This document shows positions 43,498-55,303 of a stretch of 64,000 bases of DNA, piece by piece. The stretch is from Podocnemis expansa (lineage: Eukaryota; Chordata; Testudines; Podocnemididae). The stretch covers positions 23,685,097 to 23,749,096 of the forward strand of contig ML682005.1 of assembly GCA_007922195.1 (NCBI GenBank). The letters are read 5' to 3'. The position numbers and the translations under genes are program-made. How positions within the stretch are numbered: position 1 is the first letter of the stretch; every line of letters starts with the position of its first letter. Below the pieces are notes generated by a model. The model saw nothing but the letters and a program-made list of their open reading frames with translations, was not told the DNA's origin and searched no databases.

Positions 43498-44960
43498 CTC
43501 AGGTGTCCATAATGAATCCAAAGTAACCTCTTTCAGTTCATAGGAGAAAGGGCTCCAGCCAGTGTAAGACTGATACTTTTGTTTTTCAGCCTCCCTTTTA
43601 GAATTCTCAGAACTGACTTTGTTACATATTCCTCCTTTCACTCAACTACGTGGGCTGAGAAACCATATACCTCTGGTAGGCCATCAGCTCTGCCATGTCT
43701 GTATCCAGCTCTATGCTGCACCTTGAAATGGAAGGACTACAGTGACAGAAACACTGTGTTACCTAAATGTTTTTCTTTATGCCAGTGCATCCACTGCAGG
43801 TGAGCTTGGACCATAATGAAATTAAATCTCCATTCGAGTGGGTAATGCCAGAGGGTTTCTATGGCCCACTTCATTGTGGGGTATACCTCCTCTGCTACAG
43901 TGTGTTTTTTGTTGTCTGGGAAGACATATTCTACTGAGGTATTCTTCCTCTTCCATTTGAGAGAGTACAGTTCCAAACCCTACTTGGGAGGTATCTATTT
44001 GAAGTATGAACCCTTTCTTGAACTGTGAGGCTACTACTGCAAGGTTACTGTAAATGGCTGTTCTCAGATCCAAAAAGCTTCCTCAGCTTCATCAGAGCAT
44101 TTTACTTCATCCAGGCCTCTTGCCTTTATCATATCTGTCAGAGGATAGGCCCTGATGATGAAGTGGGGAATAAATTAAATGTAGAACCCCTGGCCTGCGT
44201 CCTCCTGACTGTCTGAGGCCACTTTTGTGTCACCTCTAATTTGTTCATCTGGAGTTTCACTAGTCTTCTCCCTGGGATGTAACCAAGGTATTTGGCTTCA
44301 ACTATAACCCTACTGCCTATGTGGATGGGTTAGTTGAGAGACCCATTTTCCTCAGGGTATCCAGTACTCCTTCAACCTTTTCCAGATGCATCTTCTAGTA
44401 TTGGCTGTATATGGTCATGTTATCCATGTAACTGGCTGCATACCTGGATTGTGGGCATACTAGCTTGATGCAGTGTTAGAAGGTTTCTGTGCAATCCAAA
44501 AGTGGGGACTCTCTACTGGTATAAGTCTTCTGGTGTAGGAAAAGCAGTTTCCTCTTGGTAGCCTCTGCTAGAAGGATTTGCCAGTAGGCTTTTTGGTCAG
44601 GTTGAGGGTATACAAGAATCTTGCTGTTCCCAAATGGTGTGTTAGCTTCTCTATTTGAGATGTGGAGCAGCTATCAAACTGGGACACCTCACTGAATTCT
44701 CAGAAGTCATTGTGGTGCCATGTAGTCTAGATACTAGAATGATTGGGTTGGACCACTAACTATGGAACACTTTGATTCTCGGCTCCAACCTCTTCTGAAT
44801 TTCTGTATTGATTTTCTCTCTTTTAGCCTCAGGGATCCTGTATGTTTTAATCTTCGCATTCACTCTTGGATTTATGATGATGTGACAATGGGCTTCTGTG
44901 ATTCTGCCTGGTTTCTCTGAATACACATCATGGTTTCTTTGTCATTCTGACAACTTCTAT
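43498..44960 (-). pseudogene. Gypsy reverse transcriptase and RNase H remnant
   Basis: The minus-strand frames show an N-terminal RT stretch near 44940 (VFSEKPG-like, IPEAKREN), then a catalytic box at 44430-44419 reading SYMDNM. That is a YxDD box with the second Asp changed to Asn. There follow LEKVEGVLDTLRKMGLSTNP, FILQIDTSQVGFGTVLSQ (RNase H), MKWAIETLWHYPLEWRF, LQWMHWHKEKH, and the chromatin-side HRAG...ADGL segment near 43690. The active site change and several stops show it is dead. Confidence 0.75.
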
Positions 44961-45019
44961 GCACTGTACAGGAGTAAACTCTGGAGATATTTTGTCTCAT
45001 TCCTAAAATTTATCTTCCT

Positions 45020-45960
45020 GCAGTGGTTTCTCCAGTGTGACCATTAAGCTTTTATCTTGCCAGGACTTTAATAGGTTGATGTGATAGATTTGCTATTGCT
45101 TTGGCAATCAGGCTGTCAAATCTTATATTCAACCTTCCCAATGGCCTCTATTACTTTGCATGATGCCTGCAATCTGACTAAGATCTTGCTTTCCATTGTG
45201 GGCACCCAACACTTTTTCCTGATCAGCAGCCTGGAATTTATGAACCTTCACTTGCTATTTATAATGGACTTGTTGGGCCATGTGTGGCTTTTTCCATATG
45301 TTCTCACATTACAGGGGTGACTTGAGTTATTCTGTCCTGTGTCTGCATCGCATGTTCAATGACACTTATTCATTGACTAGGCTGTTCCTCCCAGTCCTTC
45401 TTGACAATGTCCAATATGCCATGGGAGTGGTGACCATATAATAACTTGACGTGTGAAAGCCTCATGGAAGCCTGGGGTATCTCCCTTATAGGAAACACTG
45501 GTTAGGATAGTAAGGTATCTCAATTTTCCCATCTTAGCTCACTACTTTCTCTATCATGCTCCTCAGGGTTCTGTTGAAGTATTTCATCCAGACTGATAAC
45601 CCGGTCAATAAACTGAAGTGTGCAGGGTCCATATTCAAAGCATCACAAAGGCCCTTTGTCAATATTGACACAAAGGGAATCCTTTGATCCATCAGAATCC
45701 TATGTGAGAAGATTCCTACCTTAGAAAATCTGGAGTAACTCCTTTGCTATCCTTTCGGACATCATGTTTTCCAGGGCTTCCAGATACTAAGTAGCATAGT
45801 CCAGTATCACAAGCACCTTGGGCTGACTCAACTATCATGTTTATCAGGTCCATTGCTATCCCCTTAAATGGGACTTTGATAATTGATAAGGGCACCAAAG
45901 GGCTCTTAACTGAGGTTGGGGGCTGTGCAATTGGCATTGAGGGAAGAAGGAACAATAGTA
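45020..45960 (-). pseudogene. Gypsy integrase remnant
   Basis: The minus-strand frame 45955-45716 carries SPLVPLSIIKVPFKGIAMDL, the start of the integrase core with its first catalytic Asp (in MDL). About 65 codons on, the second Asp lies in ILMDQRIPF (after a frame break, near 45690). Further down are PQASMRLSH-like and ILDIVKKDWEEQPS-like stretches, and a C-terminal segment running into the RT. The element's tether and HHCC finger region would lie at 46030-46200 but is badly decayed. Confidence 0.7.
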
Positions 45961-46850
45961 CATAAGCTCCATAAAGATTCCTGGCTAAAAGAACCTTTGG
46001 ACTCTGTGTAGCATTTTATGAATCCCCAAATGTCTCTCAGGCAAATGACTATACTTATAATCTATATGCCAGACTACAGTGAATGCCTTACTGTACTCAC
46101 TTAGTAATTGGACTATTGTATATAATAGGTCTATTTATATAACAAAGTCAGGCTCTTGATCTTTCATTTTGCCTCTGCTGGAACCCCATGTATCTCAACT
46201 TTTATTTTTCTAATATATTGTATAGAAAACTATTGGCCTGTTCTTGCCTTAAATTCTTATACAAGGATTTGATATCTCCAAATTCAAGAGGAGAAATGAT
46301 TCACCCCCAGGATTCATCTTCATTGAATGTGGCCTGACCTCAGGCTCAGGAACTATCTAAGTTGCCTGTCTTCTGGATGAGACCACTTACCCAGGAGCAC
46401 CACCTTTAGATTCTGAGCCAAGATTCTGGCCCCCAATTCATTTAGCTGCCTTCCTTTCCAGGTTTTACTACTTGTTGAAAACAAGTCCATGGCAAATTCA
46501 GAAACAGTGAGGAGGGTGATTTACTGGGGTCACAATATCAGCCATGGAATTGCCTCTTTTCCCCAGTCCTTCCACTGGATGTAGATTTCCAAACCCTGGG
46601 AAGTCTTATCCCATGAGCATAGGGTGCAGAAGATTAGAAATTATGCCAGCTGTCACTCTTGTTGTGGTTCCTTATGAGCTTCTGTTTGTATGCAAATATC
46701 CAGGAAGTAACTAACTTCCTATATACACAGATTATTTCTGAGCATTTAACATGAGACAGCTGGTTCTGTGCCACCAGTTTCCCATAGATCAGTTGACTGC
46801 ACTTACTGATTCTACTAAAGTGGTAGTGTCTCTGCCATTTATTCTAACTG
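45960..46850 (-). pseudogene. Gypsy protease and linker remnant
   Basis: Near 46850-46760 the - strand has a protease-like stretch around TTTLVDSVSAVNLINGKLV. In retropepsins the motif is D-S/T-G; here the Gly is replaced by Val. From about 46330 to 46150 there are integrase-linker-like residues (LRQEQANSF, GFQQRQNE). The region between is full of stops. Confidence 0.5.
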
Positions 46851-46919
46851 GCCAATATATCTGTGTAGCATCACAGCAACTTCTGCAATGTTGATTAAGC
46901 TGCAGACTCTCATTACCCA

Positions 46920-47010
46920 GGTGGCACTGCATGATATCCTCGGTGTTCGGACACTGAGCTTCCATTTTCCCAAGTTCCCCACAAATGTAACATTTATAGA
47001 TAGTTCTGGG
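46920..47010 (-). pseudogene. Gag nucleocapsid zinc-knuckle remnant
   Basis: The - strand codons read KCYICGELGKMEAQCPNTED. This is a CX2CX4HX4C knuckle in which His has become Lys. It lies just upstream of the protease-like region, as expected. Further upstream the element is cut by the hAT insertion at 47041. Confidence 0.7.
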
Positions 47011-47040
47011 TATCCCGTTGTCATGGGCTATGATTTATAT

Positions 47041-48159
47041 CAGTGGTTCCCAACCTGTGGTGGGAATTATTGCAAGGGTGCCATGAATACATCCAGCCCC
47101 AGCCACTGCCAGCCAACGGCAGGCAGCCTGGGCCTCATCTGGCCCAGCCACAGCCTGGCAGTAATCCATGTTGGAGAGGGCTCAAATCAGGGGTGTCAAA
47201 CTTATGGCCTGCGGGGCCTGGATCCAGCCTGCAGAGCTGCTGCCTGGGCTATGCCTGGAAGCTGTCTGCAGCAGCAAACAGCAAAGATAGGTTCCCGGCA
47301 CAGCAGGGCTAGGCGTACATCTGACTCATTCGCGTGATCTGAGTCTCAGCACAGGGGAACAAAGGAAGCATTCCAGCCAATTGCGGCTCAGCTCTGCTGT
47401 GGTCTGCCAGCCAGTCAGAGTCTCAGTCACAGCAGGCTAGGCCAGCTCCAGAGAGCCAGCACACTGCCCCACATCCCAGCTGTTCACTATCAGTCAGTCA
47501 GTATGCTAATTTGACTGACAGCACATTGCACGAATCACAAATAAAAAAGGAAAAAGTGGCTAGGGCCCATGTGGGAACAAGCAATCAAATGCCAGCTAGG
47601 ACTAAGCCAACCAAAGCATTCTGAATGACTGACAGTGATGGGCAGGAGGAGAGGCAAGAGCCCAGCTTGACTGCCTGTGACTGAGACTGAATTTTTGCCT
47701 GTCACCACAAGGAAGGGGAATTGGAGAGGGAAGGGGGAGTCAGGGAGCCAGTGTGGAGATGGCGAGCCCACAGTGCAGGGGAAAAGGAAAGAGTGGGAGA
47801 GCCTGCAGGACTGGGGGGAAGGGGAGCCCATGCTGCCCTGAATATGGAGGGGGAAAGGGTTGTGGAGCCCATGTGGCCACACGGCCCGAAACAGGTGTCC
47901 TACCTTCCACTGCAGTCCCCCACATTGAATGAGTTCAACACCTCTGCTCTAAATGAATTGTATTTGCCTGTTGTGAGCAGCCTCACCCTGGATATGTTCC
48001 TATGCCTTGGAAACAGGTGGGGACCAGGTCCTCCACTGCCCTTCTGCAGCACCAATGCCTACAGTCAGTCCCCTATAACAACTGTTATCATTTGGGGGGT
48101 CCATAAATTTTTTTGACATTAAAAAGGGGTCATCATATTGAAAAGGTTGGGAGCCACTG
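47041..48159. mobile_element. hAT-type element, 1.1 kb, 7/8 TSD, inserted in the gypsy relic
   Basis: The ends CAGTGGTTCCCAACCTGTG and, inverted, CAGTGGCTCCCAACC. The flanks ATTTATAT (47033-47040) and ATCTATAT (48160-48167). It contains another hAT element at 47188-47946. No transposase frame. Confidence 0.85.
47188..47946. mobile_element. hAT-type element nested in the 47041-48159 element
   Basis: The ends CAGGGGTGTCAAACTTATGG and, inverted, CAGAGGTGTTGAACTC. The flanks GCTCAAAT and CTCTAAAT suggest a TSD with an indel. The open frames on both strands reflect GC-rich composition. Confidence 0.75.
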
Positions 48160-48943
48160 ATCTATATGATTTTTCTATTCACTTATGTACTGTGGTTGTG
48201 TGATTTTTATGCCAATTAGGCCATGCAAGGTTTCTTTATGAATGCTCATAACCTATTTTATAGGCTTAATATGGTATCATGTGTCCTGTAGCAACATGTA
48301 TGTGTACAGGGGAAAACATGTTACATAGCACAGACCCTCAGAATCCTCTCTAGAACAGAGGCTGGAGAGTTACATGACAAAGGGAATGCAAATGTCCTCC
48401 CTGGTTCAGGTAGAAGTACTGAGAATCACAGGGCAGCACAGAAAGGGAGTGCTCAGAGGGGACTGGAAACAAAGAGGAACACTTTGTGGAGCTTGAGGCC
48501 TTTTGTCTGGGAAACCCCATCTTGAAACATCTGCAATAAGAATTGGGTTCTGCTTTGAAAGAGACAGAGAATGGCTATAAACTATCACAGTGTGACTTGA
48601 GAGGTGAGATGAGCATATTTGTAATAGAGTTATTAGTTTAGTATGATGTTTTACCTTTTTGTTCCCTCAGTTCACTCCGATTTATATTAAGATTCTGCAC
48701 TGATTTGCTATATTCTTCCTTAGAATCATATTCTGATCAATAAACTAGTAATTTTTTTTTAATCTAAAGCTGTGGGGACTTTAGAGGGTATGAATGTGGA
48801 AGGCTGGCCAGGATCCATTTCAGTGTTAAATGGATGGACTTGAGTGTAGGGCGATTGGGGAAGAGCCCCCATCCCTGTAAGACAGAGGTTCCCCCGGTGG
48901 TATATGGGGCTGGGGCTGCTGGCTGGGGAGCTGACCCCTATGT
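48160..48943. other. Unassigned repeat-like stretch
   Basis: The sequence to the right of the hAT insertion should be the 5' side of the gypsy relic if that was one element, but I find no gag match. An AATAAA occurs at 48738 on the + strand. It could be LTR-derived; I cannot show it. Confidence 0.3.
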
Positions 48944-49135
48944 CAGTAGCTTTCAAACTTTTTTTTTTTTCTGGTGACCCAGTTGAAAAAAAACATTTAT
49001 GCTTGCAATCCAACAATTACATTTTTGAACAATGTATTCCAGTCTTTTGGCAGTGGTAGCAGGGAGTGCCATGACCTAGTGCCTGAGGGTCTGTGACTTA
49101 GTACTGGGTCCCGACCCTAAGTTAGAAAATCACTG
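48944..49135. mobile_element. hAT-type MITE, copy 3 of the 188-bp family
   Basis: The ends CAGTAGCTTTCAAACTTTT and, inverted, CAGTGATTTTCTAACTTAG. Shared interior CCAACAATTACATTTTTGA and TTCCAGTCTTTTGGCAGTGG. No clear TSD. Confidence 0.8.
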
Positions 49136-49803
49136 CCTACATGACTGGAGAAAGCATGCTCACTGCCTGGGACCATTTACACACAGTACAGTAGAGTGGA
49201 CTAACTCAGGAGTGAGTGGTCACCTAGCCAGCCAGGGTAAATTGGGGTTCAGGAGTGGAGATTTGGCGGGGGGGGCACATCACAGTGGCACATCAGACCA
49301 GATCTGGGGAATGCCCTGTCACACCCCCTAATCTCTGAGCTATCATTACACTGCAAGGACTTCCCTAAATTCCTTCACAATCTCTGTCTGCTCTTCATCG
49401 TCATGCAAGTCTGGAAAGGTCCCTCCAAGAAGGATCAGGCAATACAGACAACACTGAAGAGGATTTTTTACGGTACTAGTACTGGGAACACTGAACAAAA
49501 CAGTATCAGCTTCAAAATGGAATTAGCATGGCAATTGCTTATATACATAGGCAGCTTGTTTACTGGTTTAAACTAGTTTTCCTAACACTTTGGGAAAAAC
49601 AACTCCAAATATGGGAAGAGGTTCAGGGTGGTGGTGAGGGGTGGTCTTAACAGGTTAGGAAATACTAGCTTCCACATAAGGCAAAGGAGGGAGAGGGGTT
49701 TGATAGGTGTATGTGACCTGAGGCACGTCCTAACAGTCATCTCCTCCCTGACATAGTCTTGTTTGTACTTTTGGAGCTCTGAGATTGGGACTTGCCTCTT
49801 GGG

Positions 49804-50092
49804 CAGGGGTCTTGAACTCAAATCACCACAAGGGCTGCATGAGGACTAGTACTTTAGCCTTAGGGCTGCACTACTGAAACCTTTTCATACAATGTTACAA
49901 AGTGTAGTAAAAATGAAGAGTAACATATATAAGTAAAAATTACTTCCACTTCAGATGCAGGTATCATCAGGAATACAAAGAGTAAATAGGTAAAGACACT
50001 TTAAATTTTGCATTATCTAAGTGTTGTCCAGGCTGTAGGAAATAACTTTAGAGGCCACATGCGGCCAGTGGGGTGCAAATTTGAGACCTCTG
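49804..50092. mobile_element. hAT-type MITE, perfect 8-bp TSD
   Basis: The ends CAGGGGTCTTGAACTCAAAT and, inverted, CAGAGGTCTCAAATTTG. CTCTTGGG is exact at 49796-49803 and 50093-50100. Same family as 7093-7302 (shared GAGGACTAGTA, GCACTACTGAAACC, ATAACTTTAGAGGCC-type blocks), with about 80 bases extra in the middle. Confidence 0.9.
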
Positions 50093-50100
50093 CTCTTGGG

Positions 50101-52920
50101 CAAAAGAGGTTCAGTGACATTTAAGACCTCAAGATAATAGTTCTGAGAAGAGCTAATAATAACCATACTTTGTGTTCCTCACCTATCTCAACATGTTTTA
50201 CAACAAGGCATAAGTAATATTTCCATTTAACAGGTGGAGAAACTGGTACAGAGAGCTTCAAGTCAAAACATTTTCAAAGTTTGGGCAGACCCAAATAGTC
50301 ATGTAGGCACCAGGGGGTTGCTCGCGCCAGGCTTACAGGGCTTAAGCCCTGAGTTCCAGTGCCTGAGCCACGGGTCTTTTCCTGGGTCAGCAGTGCATCT
50401 GGTAGGTGCTCCACCAGGGCCTCCTGTCTATTGGGCTAATCAGCTGGTATTTTGCTGTGCCTGACTTGTTTGAGTGCCAGGCCACTGAAAAGCATAAATA
50501 AAAAATATGATTATAACATATATTAGTTTTCTTCCTTAGAGCTTGCAGAACATATAGCATATCTTAAAGAGCGAATAGTAGGTTGGTCCTGCATAACACC
50601 TTCAGGCGCAAGCTCCCGGTTACTGTCTTTCTGTAGGTCCGGCTTCTTTCTTTCTGACCCCTCTCTGCCTTTGGTCCTGCAATGACATTTGAATCAGTAT
50701 TTAGGCTTCCTCTTGCCTCCTCATCCTCTGGCATTATGCTCCCATCAGGCTGTCTAAAAATAGCCTGCATTTAGACTGTTCAGCACTAGATGCTCTGACC
50801 TCATTAGCAGAAACAGTGTTATTACACATGGCAAAAGTTCAAGTCAGTAGTAATTTCTAGTCAGCCACGAGAAGCCAGGAAACTTCTATGGATGCTTTAC
50901 ATTAGAAAATCCCATTGCGTACTGGAAGCTCAGTCAGCCGGTGAAAACCAGCTTGAACATCTGTTGAGTACTTGTACCTGGTAAAGCTTTTGGAAGCTGT
51001 CACAGTGTGTATGGAAAAACTGGCTTGTAAGTTGGTGATGCAGTTCAGCACAGTCAACCCAAAGGCCAGCCAGCCAGCCAGAGCTTGATAGCAGAGTAAC
51101 ATTACTGAAAAAAGTTAACATGTAACACATATTTTAACTCAAACATACAGCTACAGTTATGAGGCAACCAGAATTTCCTTTTAATAGGAAAATCTACAAT
51201 TTTGAAGTTTGTTTTTGTTCTGAGTCAAACCAAAATAGCCAAATTTAAAATTTTCCTCAAAGCAGATTTTTTGAAAAAATTCATTTTTGGTCATTTGAAG
51301 TGTTTCCTTTCAAACTGAAATGTTTCATTAGGATTTATATTTCAGTATAAAATATTTTGCAGAACAAAAAACTATTTCAAAATGAAAAATTGAAATGCTC
51401 CATTCCAGTAAAGTTCAGCCTTATCAAAATACTTCATCTTGATTATTTTTTCAAAACAAAAATTTCATCAAAATGAATACATTCTTGTGGATAGTTTTGA
51501 ATTTGACAAAAGAGTAGTTTCTGTTGCAAACTTTTCAACAAGCTCTACTCGCAGCCATGGCCCAGACATCTCTTCCTGTTTCTGAAGCAATTACATTTGT
51601 ACCCCCTCCCTAGAGTGCCTGTGGAAGCCTGAGTTGATATTAAATCCTTATTTGACAGGAGGGTCCAATGACTGATTCACATTCCACTTCTGCAATATTC
51701 AAGCACAAAGTGTGAAAAGCAGCTGTAGGCTCCTTTTTCGGAACCACAGACCAATCAAAGCAGCTGCCTAAGAAGAGAGGAAGTTTATTTCTGCATTTCT
51801 TCTTCTTCCCTCTGCTGGGTGGGGAGAGAGAGGAAGGTACTCTGAAGAAAGCTGCTTGAGAAAAAAGATGGAAAAACAACAAAACAAGAGATTTCCATGC
51901 CTAACATATATAACAACCTACCATGGAGTCATGACTGAATACTCATAACATAGTTCTGCAGTTAATTAAGTGGATTTTAAAAAATAAAAGGAGCATGCGT
52001 AAGAAACTATAGCTGGAAAATGCTTCTATTCCAGTTCCTAAATTGGGATTTATTTTAAAAGGCAGAATTTTTTAAAATAAGCCTGCAACTGATTTTTGAG
52101 AATGTGTCAGAAAATAGGATTCAGAAGCAGGCTTCCTGCTTTGATAGAGGTGGGAGTGAATTCTCAGTTTGTTGTATAGTGGATGATTTGAGTCTCCAGG
52201 GAGACTCCTGGCGGAGCTACATGTCATGACTTTCCAAATAGGTTGTGCTTTGTGAGAAAAGAAGCTGTTGAGCTCTCCTTCCTTTCCTAGTGAGGAGGAT
52301 TTGAAACCTCAGCACATTTAAAAATATCTGTCTTCTAAGTATCAATCTTTAACGTTTCAGTTCTTTGTGTACATGTGTTGTCATATCAACCCACTTACTC
52401 CACTTAAGAGAGTGTCATTTTACCTCCATCTTGTCTTTTCCTTCTTGCTTTTCACAGCGCTGCCCTGAACTGCCTGCCTAAAATTCATAAGTTATGTTAT
52501 AGTGAACAAAGCTTGCCCCCTCTATATACCATCTCTTCACAAGTTAGCTACTGATGGTTTTATTAGTGTGTATTCGAGTCTGCGATGCTGTAAGTAGCTT
52601 CTAATTACAATGCTTTTGTCTGCACATCTTGGGCTGCTGCCAATTTTCCATTTTGCCAGCCTGACAAATAATGTGGTAAATGTAGGCAGCCAGAGGGCTG
52701 AGTTTCCAAGGCAGGAGCTAGTGTATTTTTGTAAAAGGGAATCCAGGGGTTTGAACCTTTCTAGAACTTGTGCCTCAGGGGTTTTCATCATTCCATATGA
52801 AATGACTTTATAAATGGATAAAAAGACCAATTCAACTGGCTGTGGCACTTACTCACCCCTTCATGTTGAGGGACATCTTTTTCCTGCCTAATCCCCATGC
52901 ACAAGTCACTATTCACACTG
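50101..52920. other. Intronic sequence, nothing recognised
   Basis: No repeat ends or coding exon recognised. Small frames on both strands show no family motif. Confidence 0.55.
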
Positions 52921-52984
52921 CGTGCATAGATTCATATATTCCAAAGCCAGAAGGGACTATTATAACATAGGCTTCATAGGGGGT

Positions 52985-53755
52985 GGGGTGGGATGGTGGC
53001 CTGAAGCAAGTACTCACCAGCAACTACACTGTACAACAGAAATACTAACACTTTCAACAGAAATACTAACCTGGGTTAGTAACTATCCCAGCAAAAACAC
53101 TGTTGCCACCTCTACCCTCATATCTACTCTAGTGACACCATCATAAGGCCTAACGAAACCAGTCACTCCATCAGGGGCTCATTCACCTGCAATTCTACCA
53201 AAGTGATATGTGCCAACAATGCCCCTCTTCCATATACATACAGATCAGACATCAAGAATGGTAACTGTCAATAAGCAGTAGTGGAGAACTTCAATTTCCC
53301 TATACACTCTATAACAGACATGACAGTTACCATAGTTAATTAAACAAACAAACAAACAAAAATTCAAAAAGAGACCAGTGTGAAACTGCAGAGCTGGAAT
53401 TCATATGTAAATTTGACACCATCAGACTGGGTCTGAATAGAGACTTGAGTGGCCAGCTGCGTATAAAGGGTAATTTTCCCTCTTTAAACATTCTCACCAT
53501 CTCATCAATGGTTATTAAGGGCTCACATCTACACTGTTTCAATTGACTTTGTTACCTCACCTTGTGTGTGTATGTAAAGAGAGAGAGGGAGAGCAAGCGA
53601 GCAAGCATTCTTCAGTTTTCATTCCATACATCTGAGGAAGTGCGTTGTAATCCACAAAAGTTTATGTCTTAATAAAGTTGTTAGTCTTCATAAGTGCCAC
53701 AGGACTCCTTATTTGTTTTCTTGAAATAGACTAACACAGCTACTCCTCTGGAAGT
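52985..53755 (+). mobile_element. Penelope-like element 3' part, second copy
   Basis: It is collinear with the copy at 18010: SIRGSFTCNSTKVI-like codons at about 53165, RSDIKNGN and AVVENFNFPIHS at about 53245-53310, LQSWNSYVNLTPS near 53390, and the 3' tail GAGGAAGTGCGTTGTAATCC, CATAAGTGCCACAGGACTCC, ATAGACTAACACAGCTAC. The YIG core is deleted. It shows uninterrupted linkage of the endonuclease region to the dispersed 3' motif. Confidence 0.75.
53343..53362 (+). repeat. (AAAC)5 simple repeat
   Basis: Five units of AAAC/ACAA within the second PLE copy. Confidence 0.9.
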
Positions 53756-53852
53756 TGTACCACATCCTCTCATCTTTGCCTGCTTGAGAATCAAAAGCTA
53801 GAATCTTGCTTTCACTTATTTACCTTCTTAATAGTGGAGCACTACACATGGA

Positions 53853-53899
53853 CAGGGCTGGCCCAAGGCTTTTTGGCACCCTAGGCACCTCTGATTTTG
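53853..53899. mobile_element. hAT-like MITE left end, truncated
   Basis: It starts CAGGGCTGGCCCAAGGC with GGCACCCTAGGCACCTC. It runs straight into the inverted-repeat arm at 53900, and no right end with matching flank was found. Confidence 0.45.
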
Positions 53900-54024
53900 G
53901 CTGCTGTCTAGAAAAAAGACAGTCAGATGCCCTAGCGGCAGCCTAGCTCAGGTTGTCTTCCTTGAAGACACTTTTCAGAAGGGTAGCCACGTTAGTCTAG
54001 TTCAGCAAAACAAACAAGAAGTCC
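53900..54024 (-). repeat. Left arm of a 125-bp inverted repeat (contains PLE end)
   Basis: It is the reverse complement of 55304-55430 except for one substitution and a 2-base indel. On the - strand it includes GAACTAGACTAACGTGGCTA, the PLE terminal motif. Confidence 0.9.
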
Positions 54025-54469
54025 CTGGCACACCCTGTCCCTGTCCCTGTCCCTGGCCGGAGATGTGGGGCCCAGCCTCCTGCGGCTGCTTCCAGCCCCT
54101 GGGCACCCCAGGCCTGAATGGGCCTGATCCAGGGCCTGAGGGGGGCGGTCCAGGTGTGAAGCAGCCCAAACTCATCAGAGCGGGACACTCCAGGGCCCTG
54201 CCCTCGCATGCTGCAGCTCTGCGCCGGCCCCCTCTACCCAGTGGGGATGTGCGGCCAGCCAGAGGTAGGCTGGGCTGGCTGCTCCATGCTCGCTGCAGGG
54301 AGGCCAGGTGGGCAGAACAGCCTCCGGCCCCAGTGGTCTGTGGCCCTCCCTCCCCCTGGGAGTTGGGATGGGGGGGGCTGGGACCCCAGTGAAGGTAACA
54401 GTGGGGACCCAAAGGGGGCCCCATAAATGGCCTTCACCTAGGGCCCCCGAATACCAAAGGCCGCCTCTG
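54025..54469. mobile_element. GC-rich hAT-type MITE, right part (family of 12484-12901)
   Basis: The right end inverted is CAGAGGCGGCCTTTGG, followed by a GGGGGCCCTAGGTGAAGG-type stretch matching the 12484 element. The left end is missing, replaced by the inverted-repeat arm. The interior 54044-54098 is nearly identical to 56213-56267. Confidence 0.65.
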
Positions 54470-54713
54470 GTTTTTGCCACTTGATTTTTGCTGTACCAGA
54501 GCCTTGGGAAGTACAAACCTAACTACCATTAAAATAATTTTCTGAATACCTTTAAAGATGTGGGCTCTAGTGAAAAACTTATCCTCAGAATATACAGACC
54601 TTGAGATAGCGTTCAGACTTGGACTTTAGCTTTACTGGTAACTCGAAACACAATAGTTACAAAATCCCTTAACTTGAGCACTGTGGTCTTTTCAACTCAA
54701 GCTGTCTGGCAAG

Positions 54714-55098
54714 CAGGGCCATAACTAGGGTGAGGCAAACAGGGCAAAGCCCCAGGCAGCGGATTTTAGAGGGCACTATGGAAGGCGACCTGGCCAGCGG
54801 GGAAGCTGACTGGTGGGGAAAACGCCCCACCAGGGGACCCTGCCGGCCAGCATAGCAGCTTGGCCAGAGAGGAAGGCACCTACTGGCCTGGGGGACCTGG
54901 CCTGGCCTGCAGGGAAGGCACCTGCTTGCTTAGGGGACCCTGCCAACCCACAGGGAAGGCACTCGCCTGAGGAAACCACCTGGCTGAGGGAGTCCCAGTG
55001 GTGGCAGGGTCTGGATCCAGCTTCCTGAGGGGGCAGATTGGGTTCTGGCTGGTGGAGTGTTCTTGCGCTGGATGCCAACTTTTCTAGTTACAGCCCTG
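54714..55098. mobile_element. hAT-type MITE, perfect 8-bp TSD
   Basis: The ends CAGGGCCATAACTAGGGTG and, inverted, CAGGGCTGTAACTAGAAAAG. CTGGCAAG is exact at 54706-54713 and 55099-55106. It sits in the spacer of the inverted repeat. Confidence 0.9.
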
Positions 55099-55303
55099 CT
55101 GGCAAGTCAGTATAAGCTAAAATTCAAGCTAGCATTTGGCAGTTGCTAAAATTTTAACCAATCACTCAGTGTTATTGAACCAGTTTGTTTAGTGGGAGTG
55201 CTATTTTCTGGCTGCTTTCACTCAGGACAGGCTAACACAAATGTAGATACCTCAGCTTAACTCTTCAGGGAAGCAAACGAGTCTTGTGGGACGTCTAAAG
55301 ACA

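Larger units (their letters stand above)
42890..47035 (-). mobile_element. Degenerate Ty3/gypsy retrotransposon with integrase before RT (Gmr1-like)
   Basis: Read on the - strand, from high to low coordinate, the recognisable parts come in this order: a nucleocapsid zinc knuckle, a protease-like stretch, an integrase, a reverse transcriptase and RNase H. In ordinary Ty3/gypsy elements the integrase follows RNase H. Integrase before RT is the Ty1/copia-like order known from Gmr1-type gypsy elements. All parts lie on one strand with natural spacing, and the integrase C-terminal and RT N-terminal regions join without a break near 45000, so rearrangement is unlikely. Stops and indels are frequent. 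hAT elements cut it at 43188-43490 and at 47041. Neither LTR was identified. The downstream limit is approximate. Confidence 0.75.

Noticed and set aside
45716..47024. The integrase-first order as an artefact of inversion or two insertions
   Set aside because: All domains read on the same strand, distances are natural, and the integrase tail runs into the RT start without a foreign segment. Kept as a finding instead.
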